DNA from: Streptomyces kurssanovii
GTDB lineage: Bacteria > Actinomycetota > Actinomycetes > Streptomycetales > Streptomycetaceae
Assembly: GCF_014649695.1 (NCBI RefSeq)
Contig: NZ_BMTN01000018.1
Span: 94,295-158,294, forward strand
DNA length: 64,000 bases
Direction: 5' to 3'
How positions within the stretch are numbered: position 1 is the stretch's first letter; the number at the start of each line of letters is the position of its first letter. Positions 23,385 through 33,704 of this stretch are shown here, one piece after another. The notes beneath the pieces are model-generated. The model saw only the letters and a list, made by a program, of their open reading frames with translations, did not search any database and was not told the origin of the DNA. Made by a program: the position numbers and the translations under genes.

Positions 23385-24620
23385 ATGACCACCGTTCGCC
23401 GCGGCACAGCCGCGCTCGTCGCCTCCGCCGTGCTCGGCCTGTCCGCCGCACCCGCCGCCTTCGCGGCCCCCTCCGCCCCCTCCCCCACCCCGTCCGCGGA
23501 ACTGCCCGCCGGCCTCTACGGCAAGGGCGACCCGACCTACGACGGTGTGTGGCGGCAGTCGCTAGCCCTCCTCGCCCAGGACACGGCCGGCGCAAAGCCC
23601 GCGGACGCGGCGGTCGCCTTCCTGACCGGGCAGCAGTGCGCGGGCGGCGGCTTCCCCTCGTACCGCGCCGACACCGCGAAGGACTGCGACGCGAAGCTGC
23701 CGCTCGACACCAACGCCAGTGCCGCCGCCGTGCAGGCGCTCGCCGCGCTCGGCGGGCAGGACGCCGTGGTCGACAAGACCGTCGGCTGGCTGAAGTCCGT
23801 GCAGAACGAGGACGGCGGCTGGGGCTACAACCCGGGCGGCGCGAGCGACGCGAACTCGACCTCCGTCGTCATCGGCGCGCTCGCGGCGGCCGGCGAGGCG
23901 CCCGCCGCCGCGAAGTCCAAGGGCGGCAAGACCCCTTACGACGCGTTGCTGACGTTCGCGAAGCCCTGCGGCAGCGAGGACGGTGGCGCGTTCGTCTACC
24001 AGGTCGCGTCCCCCGGCATCGTCGCCGACTCCACCGCGGCGGCCGTGCTCGCAGCCCACGGCAAGGGCCTGGCGGCGACCGGCGCCGGGGCCAAGGACGC
24101 CAAGGGCACGGCCTGCGAGAAGGCCATCGACATCGAGGGCGCGGCGCACAACGGCGCGGCGTACCTCGCGAACGGGCTGGCGAAGAAGGGCCACTTCGAC
24201 ACTCCGCCGATGCCCGGCGCCGACGACTCCTCGCCCGCGCCGGACTTCGGCAACACCGCCGACGCGGTCGTCGCGCTGTCCGCGCAGGGTCTGGCCGAGC
24301 AGGCGAAGAAGCCACTGGCGTGGCTCCAGCAGAACTCAGCGGCCTGGGCGAAGCAGAACGGCCCCGCCGCGTACGCCCAGCTGATCTTCGCCGCCCGCGC
24401 GGCCGGCGCCGACCCGAAGTCCTTCGGCGGCCAGGACCTGGTCGCGGCCCTGAACGCGACCGGTCCGGCCCCGCAGGCGGCCGCCTCGCCGACCGCCTCC
24501 GCGAAGAGCGAGGACTCCTCCGACTCGTCCTTCTCGACCTGGTGGATCGTGGGTGTGTTCTTCGTCGCGGCCGTCGGTGTCGGATTCCTGTTCAGCGGCC
24601 GCCGGAAGAACCAGAGCTGA
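23385..24620 (+). CDS. Secreted alpha-toroid (terpenoid-cyclase-fold) protein under B12 riboswitch control
   Basis: 411 aa. Residues 1-28 are a signal peptide (hydrophobic core then AAFAAPS). The body has repeated toroid hairpins: LLAQDTAGAKPADAAVAFL, TNASAAAVQALAALGG, VGWLKSVQNEDGGWGYNPGG, NSTSVVIGALAAAG and TADAVVALSAQGLAEQ. A Ser/Ala/Asp spacer precedes one C-terminal membrane helix and a basic end (FSGRRKNQS), so it is anchored outside the membrane. Prenyltransferase/squalene-oxidase repeats are the nearest sequence family. The same fold makes up the alpha domain of eukaryotic intrinsic factor and transcobalamin. Given the riboswitch and downstream ECF transporter, capture of cobalamin is my inference. 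Start ATG 23385, ribosome site AGGAGAGG upstream. Confidence 0.85.
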   Translation: MTTVRRGTAALVASAVLGLSAAPAAFAAPSAPSPTPSAELPAGLYGKGDPTYDGVWRQSLALLAQDTAGAKPADAAVAFLTGQQCAGGGFPSYRADTAKDCDAKLPLDTNASAAAVQALAALGGQDAVVDKTVGWLKSVQNEDGGWGYNPGGASDANSTSVVIGALAAAGEAPAAAKSKGGKTPYDALLTFAKPCGSEDGGAFVYQVASPGIVADSTAAAVLAAHGKGLAATGAGAKDAKGTACEKAIDIEGAAHNGAAYLANGLAKKGHFDTPPMPGADDSSPAPDFGNTADAVVALSAQGLAEQAKKPLAWLQQNSAAWAKQNGPAAYAQLIFAARAAGADPKSFGGQDLVAALNATGPAPQAAASPTASAKSEDSSDSSFSTWWIVGVFFVAAVGVGFLFSGRRKNQS

Positions 24621-25252
24621 TGCGCGCCCGCTTCCTCGCCTTCCTCGGCCTCTGCGCCCTGCTCACGGTGGCCGTCGCGGCTCCCGCACAGGCCGCGGGC
24701 TACCGCTACTGGTCGTTCTGGAAGAGCAGCGGCGGTGAGTGGACGTACGCCACGGAGGGCCCGGCGACCGCCCGCCCGGCCGACGGGTCCGTGAACGGCT
24801 TCCGCTTCTCCGTCAGCGAGGACAGCGGGGACGCGGCGACCCCGCGCACGGCGCCCGACTTCGCCACGATCTGCGCGGGCACGCCCGCTAAGGACGGCAC
24901 GAAGCGGATCGCCCTCGTCATCGACTCCGGCACGGCGGCGGACGCCCCCCAGGGCGAGACGCCGCCCGCGCGGCGCACGGCGTGCGCGCGGGTCGCCCCG
25001 GCGGCGACGACGGCGGAGGCACTGGCTCAGGTGGCGAAGCCGCTGCGCTACAACAGCGAGGCGCTGCTGTGCGCGATCACGGGCTACCCCGCCTCGGGCT
25101 GCGGCGACCAGGCCCTGCCGGCCACCGACACGAACGCCACGAAGGAACCGGCCGGCGGCGACGGCCCGTCGGTGGGCGTGTACGCGGGCATCGCGGCGGT
25201 CCTGACCCTGGCCGGAGCGGCGGTGTGGCGCTCCCGCCACACCACCCGATGA
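24620..25252 (+). CDS. Secreted, C-terminally anchored protein (SCO2322-like family)
   Basis: 210 aa. Signal peptide about residues 1-25 (ALLTVAVAAPAQAAG), a compact domain opening YRYWSFWKSSGGEWTYA and including DGSVNGFRFSV, an Ala/Thr-rich stretch, then one membrane helix (VGVYAGIAAVLTLAGAAVW) and a basic tail. It shares its anchor design with the preceding protein and is translationally coupled by TGATG overlap. The aromatic start recalls small beta-domains of the DUF4430/transcobalamin C-terminal type, but this resemblance is weak and by eye. Probably the second surface component of the B12 uptake operon. It resembles proteins annotated as the SCO2322 family. Confidence 0.75.
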   Translation: MRARFLAFLGLCALLTVAVAAPAQAAGYRYWSFWKSSGGEWTYATEGPATARPADGSVNGFRFSVSEDSGDAATPRTAPDFATICAGTPAKDGTKRIALVIDSGTAADAPQGETPPARRTACARVAPAATTAEALAQVAKPLRYNSEALLCAITGYPASGCGDQALPATDTNATKEPAGGDGPSVGVYAGIAAVLTLAGAAVWRSRHTTR

Positions 25253-26700
25253 CCGCCCGCCCCGACGGGCCCCTTCCGCCCCGGAGGTCAGCTTCCACGC
25301 ACGGTGCGCACGCGGGAGGGCCCCCGAGCCCGACTCCCGCGCCACACGCCGACGACCCGGCCGACCCGGCCCCGCCGACGCGTCGCGCCGACGCAGACGC
25401 CGGGGCACATCAAGCCCCGCCGACGATGGAGACGCGTTCCCCGGGGCAGCGCCCCGGCGTGCCGCACGGGGCCGTCGGACACCGCGCACACCGCCAGGCG
25501 GCTCGGCCCGTACCGCACGGGGCCGCCGCACCCTACCGCCCCGGCCACGGAACGCACCCCCTGCTCGACGCGCTCCGCGCGACCCGCGCCCCCGTCGCGA
25601 GCCGGAGCAACGCCCTGCACGCCGGCGCCTGGTGGCTGTGGGCGCTGGGACTGGCCGTCGCCGCCTCGCGGACGACGAACCCGCTCCTCCTCGGGCTGCT
25701 CGTCGGCGTCGCCGGCTACGTCGTGGCCGCCCGCCGCACCGACGCGCCGTGGGCCCGCTCCTACGGCGCCTTCGTCAGGCTCGGGCTGCTCGTCATCGGC
25801 GTACGCGTCGTCTTCTCCGTCGCCCTCGGCTCCCCCATCGCCGGTAGGCACGTACTGTTCACGCTCCCCGAGGTGCCGATGCCCGGCTGGGCGGACGGCG
25901 TACGCATCGGCGGGCGGGTGTTCGCCGAGCAGATCGTGTTCGCGCTGTACGACGGCGCCAAGCTGGCGGCCCTGCTCATCTGCGTCGGCGCGGCGAACGC
26001 GCTCGCCAACCCCGCCCGGCTCCTCAAGTCGCTGCCGGGCGCACTGTACGAGGCCGGCGTCGCGGTCGTCGTCGCGATGACGTTCGCGCCGAACATGGTC
26101 GCGGACGTCCTGCGGCTGCGCACGGCCCGCCGCCTTCGGGGCCGACCGACCGGCGGTGTGCGGGCCGTCGCCCAGATCGGACTGCCGGTCCTGGAGGGCG
26201 CGCTGGAGCGGTCCGTCGCGGTCGCCGCGTCCATGGATGCCCGCGGGTACGGCCGCACCGCCCAGGTGCCGCCCGCCGTGCGGCACACCACGACGGCGCT
26301 CACCCTCGGCGGGCTGCTCGGGGTGTGCGCCGGATCGTACGGGCTGCTCGCCGCGGAGGGCGCGCGTTACGGCGTCCCACTACTGGTCGCCGGGCTCGTC
26401 GCGGCGGCCGGTGGCCTGTGGCTGGGCAGCCGGCGTTCGGTCCGCAGCCGCTACCGCCCGGACCGGTGGGGCGTGCGGTCCTGGCTGGTGGCCGGTTCCG
26501 GCGCGGCCGTCGCCGCCCTGATGATCCGGGCGGCGACCGTACCGGGCAGCGAGGCGCTGCACCCCGGCGTCGTACCGCTGACGGCGCCCGAACTTCCGCT
26601 GTGGCCCGCACTGTCCGTGCTGATCGGCCTGCTTCCGGCGTTCGTCGCGCCGGTCCCCGCAGGAGCCGTCCCCGCAGGAGCCAAGGAGTCGACCCGGTGA
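25249..26700 (+). CDS. ECF transporter T component (EcfT/CbiQ family)
   Basis: 483 aa, much longer than a usual EcfT (about 270) because of a disordered Pro/Arg/His-rich N-terminus of about 105 residues before the first membrane helix. Membrane segments follow from about 125 (GAWWLWALGLAVAA). The coupling helices carry the Arg-rich signatures RLRTARRLRGRP and MDARGYGRT, which in EcfT proteins dock onto the two ATPases. A further pair of helices ends the protein. Start ATG overlaps the preceding stop (ATGA), and the stop overlaps the EcfA start (GTGA). Function: energy-coupling membrane scaffold of the vitamin importer. An alternative start inside the long N-terminus cannot be excluded. Confidence 0.88.
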   Translation: MTARPDGPLPPRRSASTHGAHAGGPPSPTPAPHADDPADPAPPTRRADADAGAHQAPPTMETRSPGQRPGVPHGAVGHRAHRQAARPVPHGAAAPYRPGHGTHPLLDALRATRAPVASRSNALHAGAWWLWALGLAVAASRTTNPLLLGLLVGVAGYVVAARRTDAPWARSYGAFVRLGLLVIGVRVVFSVALGSPIAGRHVLFTLPEVPMPGWADGVRIGGRVFAEQIVFALYDGAKLAALLICVGAANALANPARLLKSLPGALYEAGVAVVVAMTFAPNMVADVLRLRTARRLRGRPTGGVRAVAQIGLPVLEGALERSVAVAASMDARGYGRTAQVPPAVRHTTTALTLGGLLGVCAGSYGLLAAEGARYGVPLLVAGLVAAAGGLWLGSRRSVRSRYRPDRWGVRSWLVAGSGAAVAALMIRAATVPGSEALHPGVVPLTAPELPLWPALSVLIGLLPAFVAPVPAGAVPAGAKESTR

Positions 26701-28580
26701 TCCGCTTCGAGAACGTCTCCGTGACGTACGAGGGCGCTGCCGCCCCGACACTGGAGAACATCGACCTCACCGTCCCGGAAGGCGAACTGGTCCTCCTCGT
26801 CGGCCCGTCCGGCGTGGGCAAGTCGACCCTGCTCGGCGCGGTGTCCGGGCTCGTCCCGCACTTCACGGGCGGAACGCTGCGCGGCCGGGTCACGGTCGAC
26901 GGCCGCGACACCCGCACCCACAAGCCGCGCGAACTGGCGGACGTGGTCGGCACGGTGGGCCAGGACCCGCTCGCCCATTTCGTCACCGACACCGTCGAGG
27001 ACGAACTCGCGTACGGCATGGAGTCGCTGGGCCTCGCGCCCGGCGTGATGCGGCGCCGGGTCGAGGAGACGCTCGACCTGCTGGGTCTGGTGGAGCTGCG
27101 GGACCGGCCCATCGCGACGCTGTCCGGCGGCCAGCGGCAACGTGTGGCGATCGGCTCGGTGCTGACCACGCACCCGAAGGTCCTCGTGCTCGACGAGCCG
27201 ACGTCGGCGCTGGACCCGGCGGCGGCGGAAGAGGTCCTCGCGGTGCTGCAACGCCTCGTCCACGACCTGGGCACGACGGTGCTGATGGCGGAGCACCGCC
27301 TGGAGCGGGTCGTCCAGTACGCCGACCGGGTCGTGCTCCTGCCCGCGCCCGGGGCCGGGCCGGTCGTCGGCGATCCGGCCACGGTGATGGCCGACTCGCC
27401 GGTCCGCCCGCCGGTGGTGACACTGGCCCGCCTGGCGGGCTGGTCCCCGGTCCCCCTGTCGGTCCGCGACGCCCGCCGCCGCGCGGGCGCGCTCCGCGAC
27501 CGCCTGGCGGGTGTGGTCGCGCTGCCCCCGGGCGCCGGCGCCTCGAGTTCTCCCTACGGCCTGGCGGCCGTGGGAGACGCCCCCGGCGAGGGTGCTGTCG
27601 CGCAGCGAGATTCAGCCCGTCCGGCGATTGAGGACACCGCGCGAAGCGCGGTACCGGGTCCGGGCGGAGCCCGGTTCGGGAAGGGGCGGGGTGGGGAACA
27701 GGCCCCGCCCAGCGGCCCGGCCGACCGCGGCCCCACCCACCACCGCCCCACCCAACGCCTCCTCGCCCGCCTCCTCCGCACCACCCCAGCCCCCGCGGCC
27801 TCGACACCGGAGGCCACCCACCTCGTCGCCACCACCACCGCCCTCGCCGTCCGCCGCGCCCGCGTCGAGGCGCTCCGGCGGGTCGACCTGGCCGTCGCCC
27901 CCGGCGAGACCGTCGCCCTCATGGGCCGTAACGGCGCCGGCAAGTCGACCCTGCTCAACGCCCTCGTCGGCATGGTCGAGCCGACGGCGGGGACGGTCAC
28001 GGTCGGCGGCCGTACCCCCCACCGCACGGACCCGCGCGAGCTGATCCGGCAGGTCGGGCTCGTACCGCAGGAGCCCCGCGACCTGCTCTACGCGGACACG
28101 GTGGCAGCCGAATGCGCGGCCGCCGACTCGGACGCGGGCGCGGCCCCCGGCACCTGCCGGGCGCTGGTCACCGAGCTGCTGCCGGGCGTGGCCGACGCGA
28201 CGCACCCTCGTGACCTCTCGGAGGGACAGCGCCTGGCGCTCGCGCTGGCGATCGTGCTCACCGGCCGCCCTCCGCTGCTGCTCCTCGACGAGCCGACCCG
28301 TGGTCTGGACTACGCGGCAAAGTCCCGTCTGGTGGCCGTGCTGAAGGGTCTCGCCGAGGACGGGCACGCCATCGTCCTGGCGACCCATGACGTGGAGCTG
28401 GCCGCCGAACTGGCGCACCGGGTGGTGATCCTGGCGGGCGGCGAGGTGGTCGCGGACGGCCCGACGGCCGAAGTCGTGGTCTCTTCACCCGCCTTCGCCC
28501 CGCAGGTCGCCAAGATCCTCGCGCCGCAGCCGTGGCTGACCGTCTCCCAGGTCGAGGCGGCCCTGGAGGCGGCCCCGTGA
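26697..28580 (+). CDS. ECF transporter ATPase, fused EcfA-EcfA' (two ABC domains)
   Basis: 627 aa with two complete ABC ATPase domains. Domain 1 (about 1-240): Walker A GPSGVGKST, signature LSGGQRQRV, Walker B VLVLDEPTSALD. Domain 2 (about 380-620): Walker A GRNGAGKST, signature LSEGQRLAL, Walker B LLLLDEPTRGLD. Both signatures and Walker motifs look functional. The linker (about 283-340) is encoded by a copy of the dispersed intergenic repeat read in frame, giving a Pro/Gly/Ala-rich insert absent from ordinary EcfA proteins. Start GTG overlaps the EcfT stop, and the EcfS start overlaps its stop. Role: ATP hydrolysis for the ECF importer. Confidence 0.93.
   Translation: MIRFENVSVTYEGAAAPTLENIDLTVPEGELVLLVGPSGVGKSTLLGAVSGLVPHFTGGTLRGRVTVDGRDTRTHKPRELADVVGTVGQDPLAHFVTDTVEDELAYGMESLGLAPGVMRRRVEETLDLLGLVELRDRPIATLSGGQRQRVAIGSVLTTHPKVLVLDEPTSALDPAAAEEVLAVLQRLVHDLGTTVLMAEHRLERVVQYADRVVLLPAPGAGPVVGDPATVMADSPVRPPVVTLARLAGWSPVPLSVRDARRRAGALRDRLAGVVALPPGAGASSSPYGLAAVGDAPGEGAVAQRDSARPAIEDTARSAVPGPGGARFGKGRGGEQAPPSGPADRGPTHHRPTQRLLARLLRTTPAPAASTPEATHLVATTTALAVRRARVEALRRVDLAVAPGETVALMGRNGAGKSTLLNALVGMVEPTAGTVTVGGRTPHRTDPRELIRQVGLVPQEPRDLLYADTVAAECAAADSDAGAAPGTCRALVTELLPGVADATHPRDLSEGQRLALALAIVLTGRPPLLLLDEPTRGLDYAAKSRLVAVLKGLAEDGHAIVLATHDVELAAELAHRVVILAGGEVVADGPTAEVVVSSPAFAPQVAKILAPQPWLTVSQVEAALEAAP
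27545..27715. repeat. Dispersed repeat copy 2, inside the EcfA coding region
   Basis: Shares CTACGGCCTGGCGGCCGTGG, CCGGCGATTGAGG, CACCGCGCGAAGCGCGGT and GGGTCCGGGCGGAGCCC with copy 1, in the same order. It keeps the reading frame open with no stop, so it codes for part of the interdomain linker. Confidence 0.85.
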
Positions 28581-29455
28581 GCACGCCCGTCCCGCCCACC
28601 GAGGTCCCGCCGAGGGCCGAGGCCACCCGTCCCGTCCGCCCGGTCCGCCTCGGCCCCCGTTCGATCGCCGCGCTCGTCCTGATCAGCGCGATCGGCGCGG
28701 TCTTCTTCGGCTGGCCGCTGCTCGCCGGGGAGAGCTCGGGGCTCGCGGCGCACGCCGGCGACGCGCCGTGGCTGTTCGGCGCGCTGCTCCCGCTCCTCGT
28801 CGCCGTCGTCGTCGCGACGATCGCCGACAGCGGCATGGACGCGAAGGCCGTGGCGATGCTCGGCGTGCTGGCCGCGGTGGGGGCGGCGCTGAGACCGCTC
28901 GGCGCGGGAACGGCCGGGCTGGAGCCCATGTTCTTCCTGATGGTGCTGAGCGGCCGGGTCCTCGGCCCCGGTTTCGGGTTCGTGCTCGGCGCCGTCACGA
29001 TGTTCGCGTCCGCGCTGCTGACGGGCGGGGTGGGGCCCTGGATGCCGTTCCAGATGCTGGCCATGGGCTGGTTCACCATGGGCGCGGGCCTGCTGCCGGG
29101 CCCGGAGCGGCTCCGGGGGCGGGCGGAGCTGTTGATGCTCGCCGCGTACGGGGCGCTCGCGGCGTTCGCGTACGGCACGGTCATGAACCTGTACGGCTGG
29201 ACGATCATCAGCGGCATGTCGTCCGGGATCTCGTTCCACGCCGGTGATCCGGTGCGGGAGAACCTGGTCCGTTTCCTCGCGTACTGCGCCGCCACGTCCC
29301 TCGGCTGGGACCTCGGCCGTGCGCTGCTCACGGTGGTGTTGACGTTCACCCTCGGCGCGACGCTGCTCAAGGCGCTGCGGCGCGCGACGCGGCGGGCGGC
29401 GTTCGAGGCGCGGGCCACGTTCGAGGCGCCGGGCGACGGCTCCCCGCGCCCGTGA
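28577..29455 (+). CDS. ECF transporter S component (probable cobalamin-specific, CbrT-like)
   Basis: 292 aa. A charged Pro/Arg-rich N-terminus of about 30 residues leads into six hydrophobic segments: IAALVLISAIGAVFFGWPLL, LFGALLPLLVAVVVATI, AVAMLGVLAAVGAALRPLG, FFLMVLSGRVLGPGFGFVLGAVTMFASALL, PFQMLAMGWFTMGAGLL and AAYGALAAFAYGTVMNLYGW. The GxGFGFVLGAVTMFASALLTGG stretch is typical of S components. The riboswitch upstream of the operon makes cobalamin the best ligand guess, although related S components bind other vitamins. GTG start overlaps the EcfA stop. Last gene of the operon, followed by a hairpin terminator. Confidence 0.85.
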   Translation: MSTPVPPTEVPPRAEATRPVRPVRLGPRSIAALVLISAIGAVFFGWPLLAGESSGLAAHAGDAPWLFGALLPLLVAVVVATIADSGMDAKAVAMLGVLAAVGAALRPLGAGTAGLEPMFFLMVLSGRVLGPGFGFVLGAVTMFASALLTGGVGPWMPFQMLAMGWFTMGAGLLPGPERLRGRAELLMLAAYGALAAFAYGTVMNLYGWTIISGMSSGISFHAGDPVRENLVRFLAYCAATSLGWDLGRALLTVVLTFTLGATLLKALRRATRRAAFEARATFEAPGDGSPRP

Positions 29456-29482
29456 GCCGCCCCTGAGCACGGCCGCGCGGCT

Positions 29483-29502
29483 GCCCGGCCCCGTGGCCGG
29501 GC
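29483..29502. terminator. Bidirectional hairpin between EcfS and thiolase genes
   Basis: Perfect 8-bp arms GCCCGGCC and GGCCGGGC around a CCGT loop, located between two convergent genes. Confidence 0.6.
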
Positions 29503-29541
29503 CCCGCGACCCGCGACCCCCGCCCCGCCGCGGACCCGCCT

Positions 29542-30957
<1,416 letters not shown>

Positions 30958-30964
30958 CTACTTG

Positions 30965-30978
30965 TAGAACTCGTTACT
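30965..30978. promoter_or_regulatory. KstR-type box, P450-proximal
   Basis: TAGAACTCGTTACT has the full AACnnGTT core and matches TnnAACnnGTTnnA except at the last base. It lies 71 bp upstream of the P450 start. Confidence 0.5.
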
Positions 30979-31048
30979 ACCTTTCGGCCACTTCCTGATG
31001 GCCCATCAGACCGTCAGGCCGCGACCCGAAGCGAAGCGGGAGCTGCCG

Positions 31049-32293
31049 ATGTCCTGCCCCCACCTGCCCCCAGGGTTCGACTTCACCGACCCCGACCTCC
31101 TCCAGGCCCGCGTCCCCCACCCCGAGTTCGCCGAGATGCGGCGCACCGCGCCCGTCTGGTGGTGCGAGCAGCCCGCCGGCATCTCCGGCTTCGACGACGA
31201 GGGCTACTGGGTCGTCACCCGGCACGCGGACGTCCGGCACGTCTCCACGCACCCGGAGCTCTTCTCCTCCTGGACCAACACGGCCGTCATCCGCTTCAAC
31301 GAGTCCATCAGCCGTGACCAGATCGAGGTCCAGAAGCTGATCATGCTCAACATGGACCCGCCCGAGCACACCCGGGTCCGCCAGATCGTCCAGCGCGGCT
31401 TCACCCCGCGCGCCGTGCGCTCCCTGGAGGCCGCGCTGCGCCGCCGGGCGCGCTCGATCGTCGAGACGGCGCGGAGGGGCGCGAAGCCGGACGGCAGCTT
31501 CGACTTCGTCACGAACATCGCCGTGGAGCTCCCCCTCCAGGCCATCGCCGAACTCATCGGCGTCCCCCAGGAGGACCGGTCCAAGATCTTCGACTGGTCC
31601 AACAAGATGGCCGCGTACGACGACCCCGAGTACGCCATCACGGAGGAGGTCGGCACGGAGGCGGCGATGGAGATCGTCTCGTACGCGATGAACCTGGCGG
31701 CGGCGCGGAAGGAGTGCCCGGCCGAGGACATCGTCAGCCGACTCGTCGCGGCCGAGGGCGAAGGCAACCTGTCCTCCGACGAGTTCGGCTTCTTCGTCAT
31801 CCTGCTGGCGGTGGCCGGGAACGAGACCACCCGCAACGCGATCAGCCACGGGATGCACGCCTTCCTGACCCACCCGGAGCAGTGGGAGCTCTACAAGCGG
31901 CTGCGCCCCGACACGACGGCGGAGGAGATCGTGCGCTGGGCGACGCCCGTCGTCTCCTTCCAGCGCACCGCGACCCAGGACGTCGTCCTGGGCGGCGCCC
32001 GCATCAAGAAGGGCGACCGCGTCGGCCTCTTCTACTCCTCCGCCAACAGCGACCCCGCGGTCTTCGACCACCCGGAACGCTTCGACATCACCCGCGACCC
32101 CAACCCCCACCTGGGCTTCGGCGGCGGCGGTCCGCACTTCTGCCTGGGCAAGTCCCTGGCCGTCATGGAGATCAACCTGATCTTCGACGCGATAGCCGAC
32201 ACCCTCCCGGACCTCCGCCTGGCGGGCGCCCCCCGCCGGCTGCGCTCTGCGTGGCTGAACGGCATCAAGGAACTCCAGGTCACGACGGGGTGA
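31049..32293 (+). CDS. Cytochrome P450, CYP125-like (sterol side-chain oxidase)
   Basis: 414 aa soluble P450. I-helix AVAGNETTRN (about residue 256), K-helix ExxR in EEIVRW (about 292), and the haem loop FGGGGPHFCLGKSLA with Cys near residue 365 are intact. Segments PHLPPGFDFTDPDLL, IMLNMDPPEHTRVRQ, ELPLQAIAELIGVPQEDR and RSAWLNGIKELQV closely recall mycobacterial CYP125, the C26/27 hydroxylase that starts cholesterol side-chain breakdown. ATG at 31049 has GGGAG 5 bases upstream; ATG at 30998 is a weaker alternative. A redox partner could be the 3Fe-4S ferredoxin at 20.1 kb. The sterol substrate is inferred from similarity and from the thiolase neighbour. Confidence 0.88.
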   Translation: MSCPHLPPGFDFTDPDLLQARVPHPEFAEMRRTAPVWWCEQPAGISGFDDEGYWVVTRHADVRHVSTHPELFSSWTNTAVIRFNESISRDQIEVQKLIMLNMDPPEHTRVRQIVQRGFTPRAVRSLEAALRRRARSIVETARRGAKPDGSFDFVTNIAVELPLQAIAELIGVPQEDRSKIFDWSNKMAAYDDPEYAITEEVGTEAAMEIVSYAMNLAAARKECPAEDIVSRLVAAEGEGNLSSDEFGFFVILLAVAGNETTRNAISHGMHAFLTHPEQWELYKRLRPDTTAEEIVRWATPVVSFQRTATQDVVLGGARIKKGDRVGLFYSSANSDPAVFDHPERFDITRDPNPHLGFGGGGPHFCLGKSLAVMEINLIFDAIADTLPDLRLAGAPRRLRSAWLNGIKELQVTTG

Positions 32294-32315
32294 GCGCCCT
32301 CGGCCCACAGGGCGC
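32294..32315 (+). terminator. Hairpin after the P450 gene
   Basis: GCGCCCT and AGGGCGC arms around an 8-base loop, immediately after the stop codon. Confidence 0.5.
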
Positions 32316-32499
32316 ATGGTGCTGTTCGCTGGTCGGCCATGGCAACCGTGAGGAGCTGAACCGGATGTCACAGCCTGTTGCCGACGCATAGGAGGGGAAG
32401 CGCAAGGGCAGGACGTGGTCGGCGGTACCGCTTCCGACGGCTCCATGTTTCTCGACTGCCGTGTTCCTAGGAACGGCTACCGCATTGAGGTGGACCGGC

Positions 32500-33450
32500 C
32501 CGGGTGGCCGCTCGGGCGTGACCTGGCGGCGGCGGGCCCGGATCCTGGGACACGGCGGGATCCGGGCTGTCGCGCGGGCGGCCGGGGTCAGCGAGACCAC
32601 TGTCCGCACGGGTGTGGCCGAGCTGGAAACGGGGGCGGAACCGCTGGGCCGGGTCCGCCGGCCCGGGGCCACCGCGTCTCGGCGGATACCGTCGCTGGCC
32701 TGCTACGGGAGGAGGGGTTCAGTCTCCAGGCCAACGCCAAGACCCTCGAGGGCGCCCAGCATCCCGACGGGGACGCCCAATTCCGCTACATCAACGCCTG
32801 GGCCAAGGAGCATATGGACGCCGGCGACCCGGTGATCAGCGTGGACACCAAGAAGAAGTAGCTGGTCGGCCAGTACAGGAACGGAGGCCGCGAGTGGCAT
32901 CCGAAGGGACTGCCGACCCGGGTCAGGACCCATGGCTTCCTTGACCGGCAGAGGCCGGGCAAGGCGATCCCGTACGGGATCTACGACATCGCCGCAAACA
33001 CCGGCTGGTTCAGTGTCGCCACCGATCACGACACCGCTGCCTTCGCCGTGGAATCCATCCGCCGCTGATGGCAGGCTCGGGGCCGGCACGACTACCCCGG
33101 CGCCACCCGTCTGCTGATCACCGCGGACGCCGGCGACTCCAACGGCTACCGCAGCCACGCCTGAAAGAAGGAACTCGCCGCCCTGGCCGCCGAGACGGGT
33201 TTGGCCATCACGGTCTGCCACATGCGTCCGGGCACTCGGAAATGGAACAAGATCGAGCACCGGCTGTTCTCCCACAGCTCCATGAACTGGCGTGGCCGCC
33301 CGCTCACCAGCCACGACGTCATCGTGAACAGCATCGTGGCGACCACCACCCGCACCGGGCTGACCGTCCACGCCGAACTCGACCCGGGCACCTACGACAC
33401 CGGCATCAAGGTCACCAACCGCCGGTGGACCACGACCTGCCGCCGTCTGG
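32500..33450 (+). pseudogene. ISAzo13-type transposase remnant
   Basis: Conserved pieces appear in several frames and are separated by stops: RARILGHGGIRAVARAAGVSET (helix-turn-helix), VAGLLREEGFSLQANAKTLE, then DAQFRYINAW and PVISVDTKKK followed by a stop, AIPYGIYDIAANTGW, HDTAAFAVESIRR then stop, LLITADAGDSNGY then stop, KWNKIEHRLFSHSSMNWRG and VIVNSIVATTTRTGL. The catalytic DDE pieces (VDTKKK, TADAG) are present but the frame is broken, and a central section between the HTH and VAGLLREEG is missing. The element is dead. It marks the left edge of the accessory island, just after the conserved P450. Confidence 0.88.
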
Positions 33451-33454
33451 TCCG

Positions 33455-33704
33455 AGCGAATCGAACCGCTGACCCGACGATGCCTGGCGTATGCCCTGCG
33501 CTGCCTGAAGTCGGCGTCGGTCGACGGGCCCGCCGTGAAGGCGTACGTCAGCGTGTCCGAGTCCTGGACGGATGAGGGCACGGTCACGGCGCATGTGACG
33601 TTCTGCCGTCCGCACCCGGGCCTGCGGCCGTACATCACAGACCGGAGGACTTCCGGCACGAGGCGCTGCTGGAACTGGAGAGCGGGGACGGTGGTCAGTT
33701 GTGA
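33455..33704 (+). pseudogene. C-terminal remnant of an unrecognised protein
   Basis: A stretch reading LAYALRCLKSASVDGPAVKA then YVSVSESWTDEGTVTAHVTF has good codon bias but no start, and near 33645 it shifts frame to DFRHEALLELESGDGGQL before the TGA at 33702-33704. Probably the 3' part of a gene truncated by the adjacent transposase and then frameshifted. Its stop overlaps the next gene's GTG. Confidence 0.45.
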
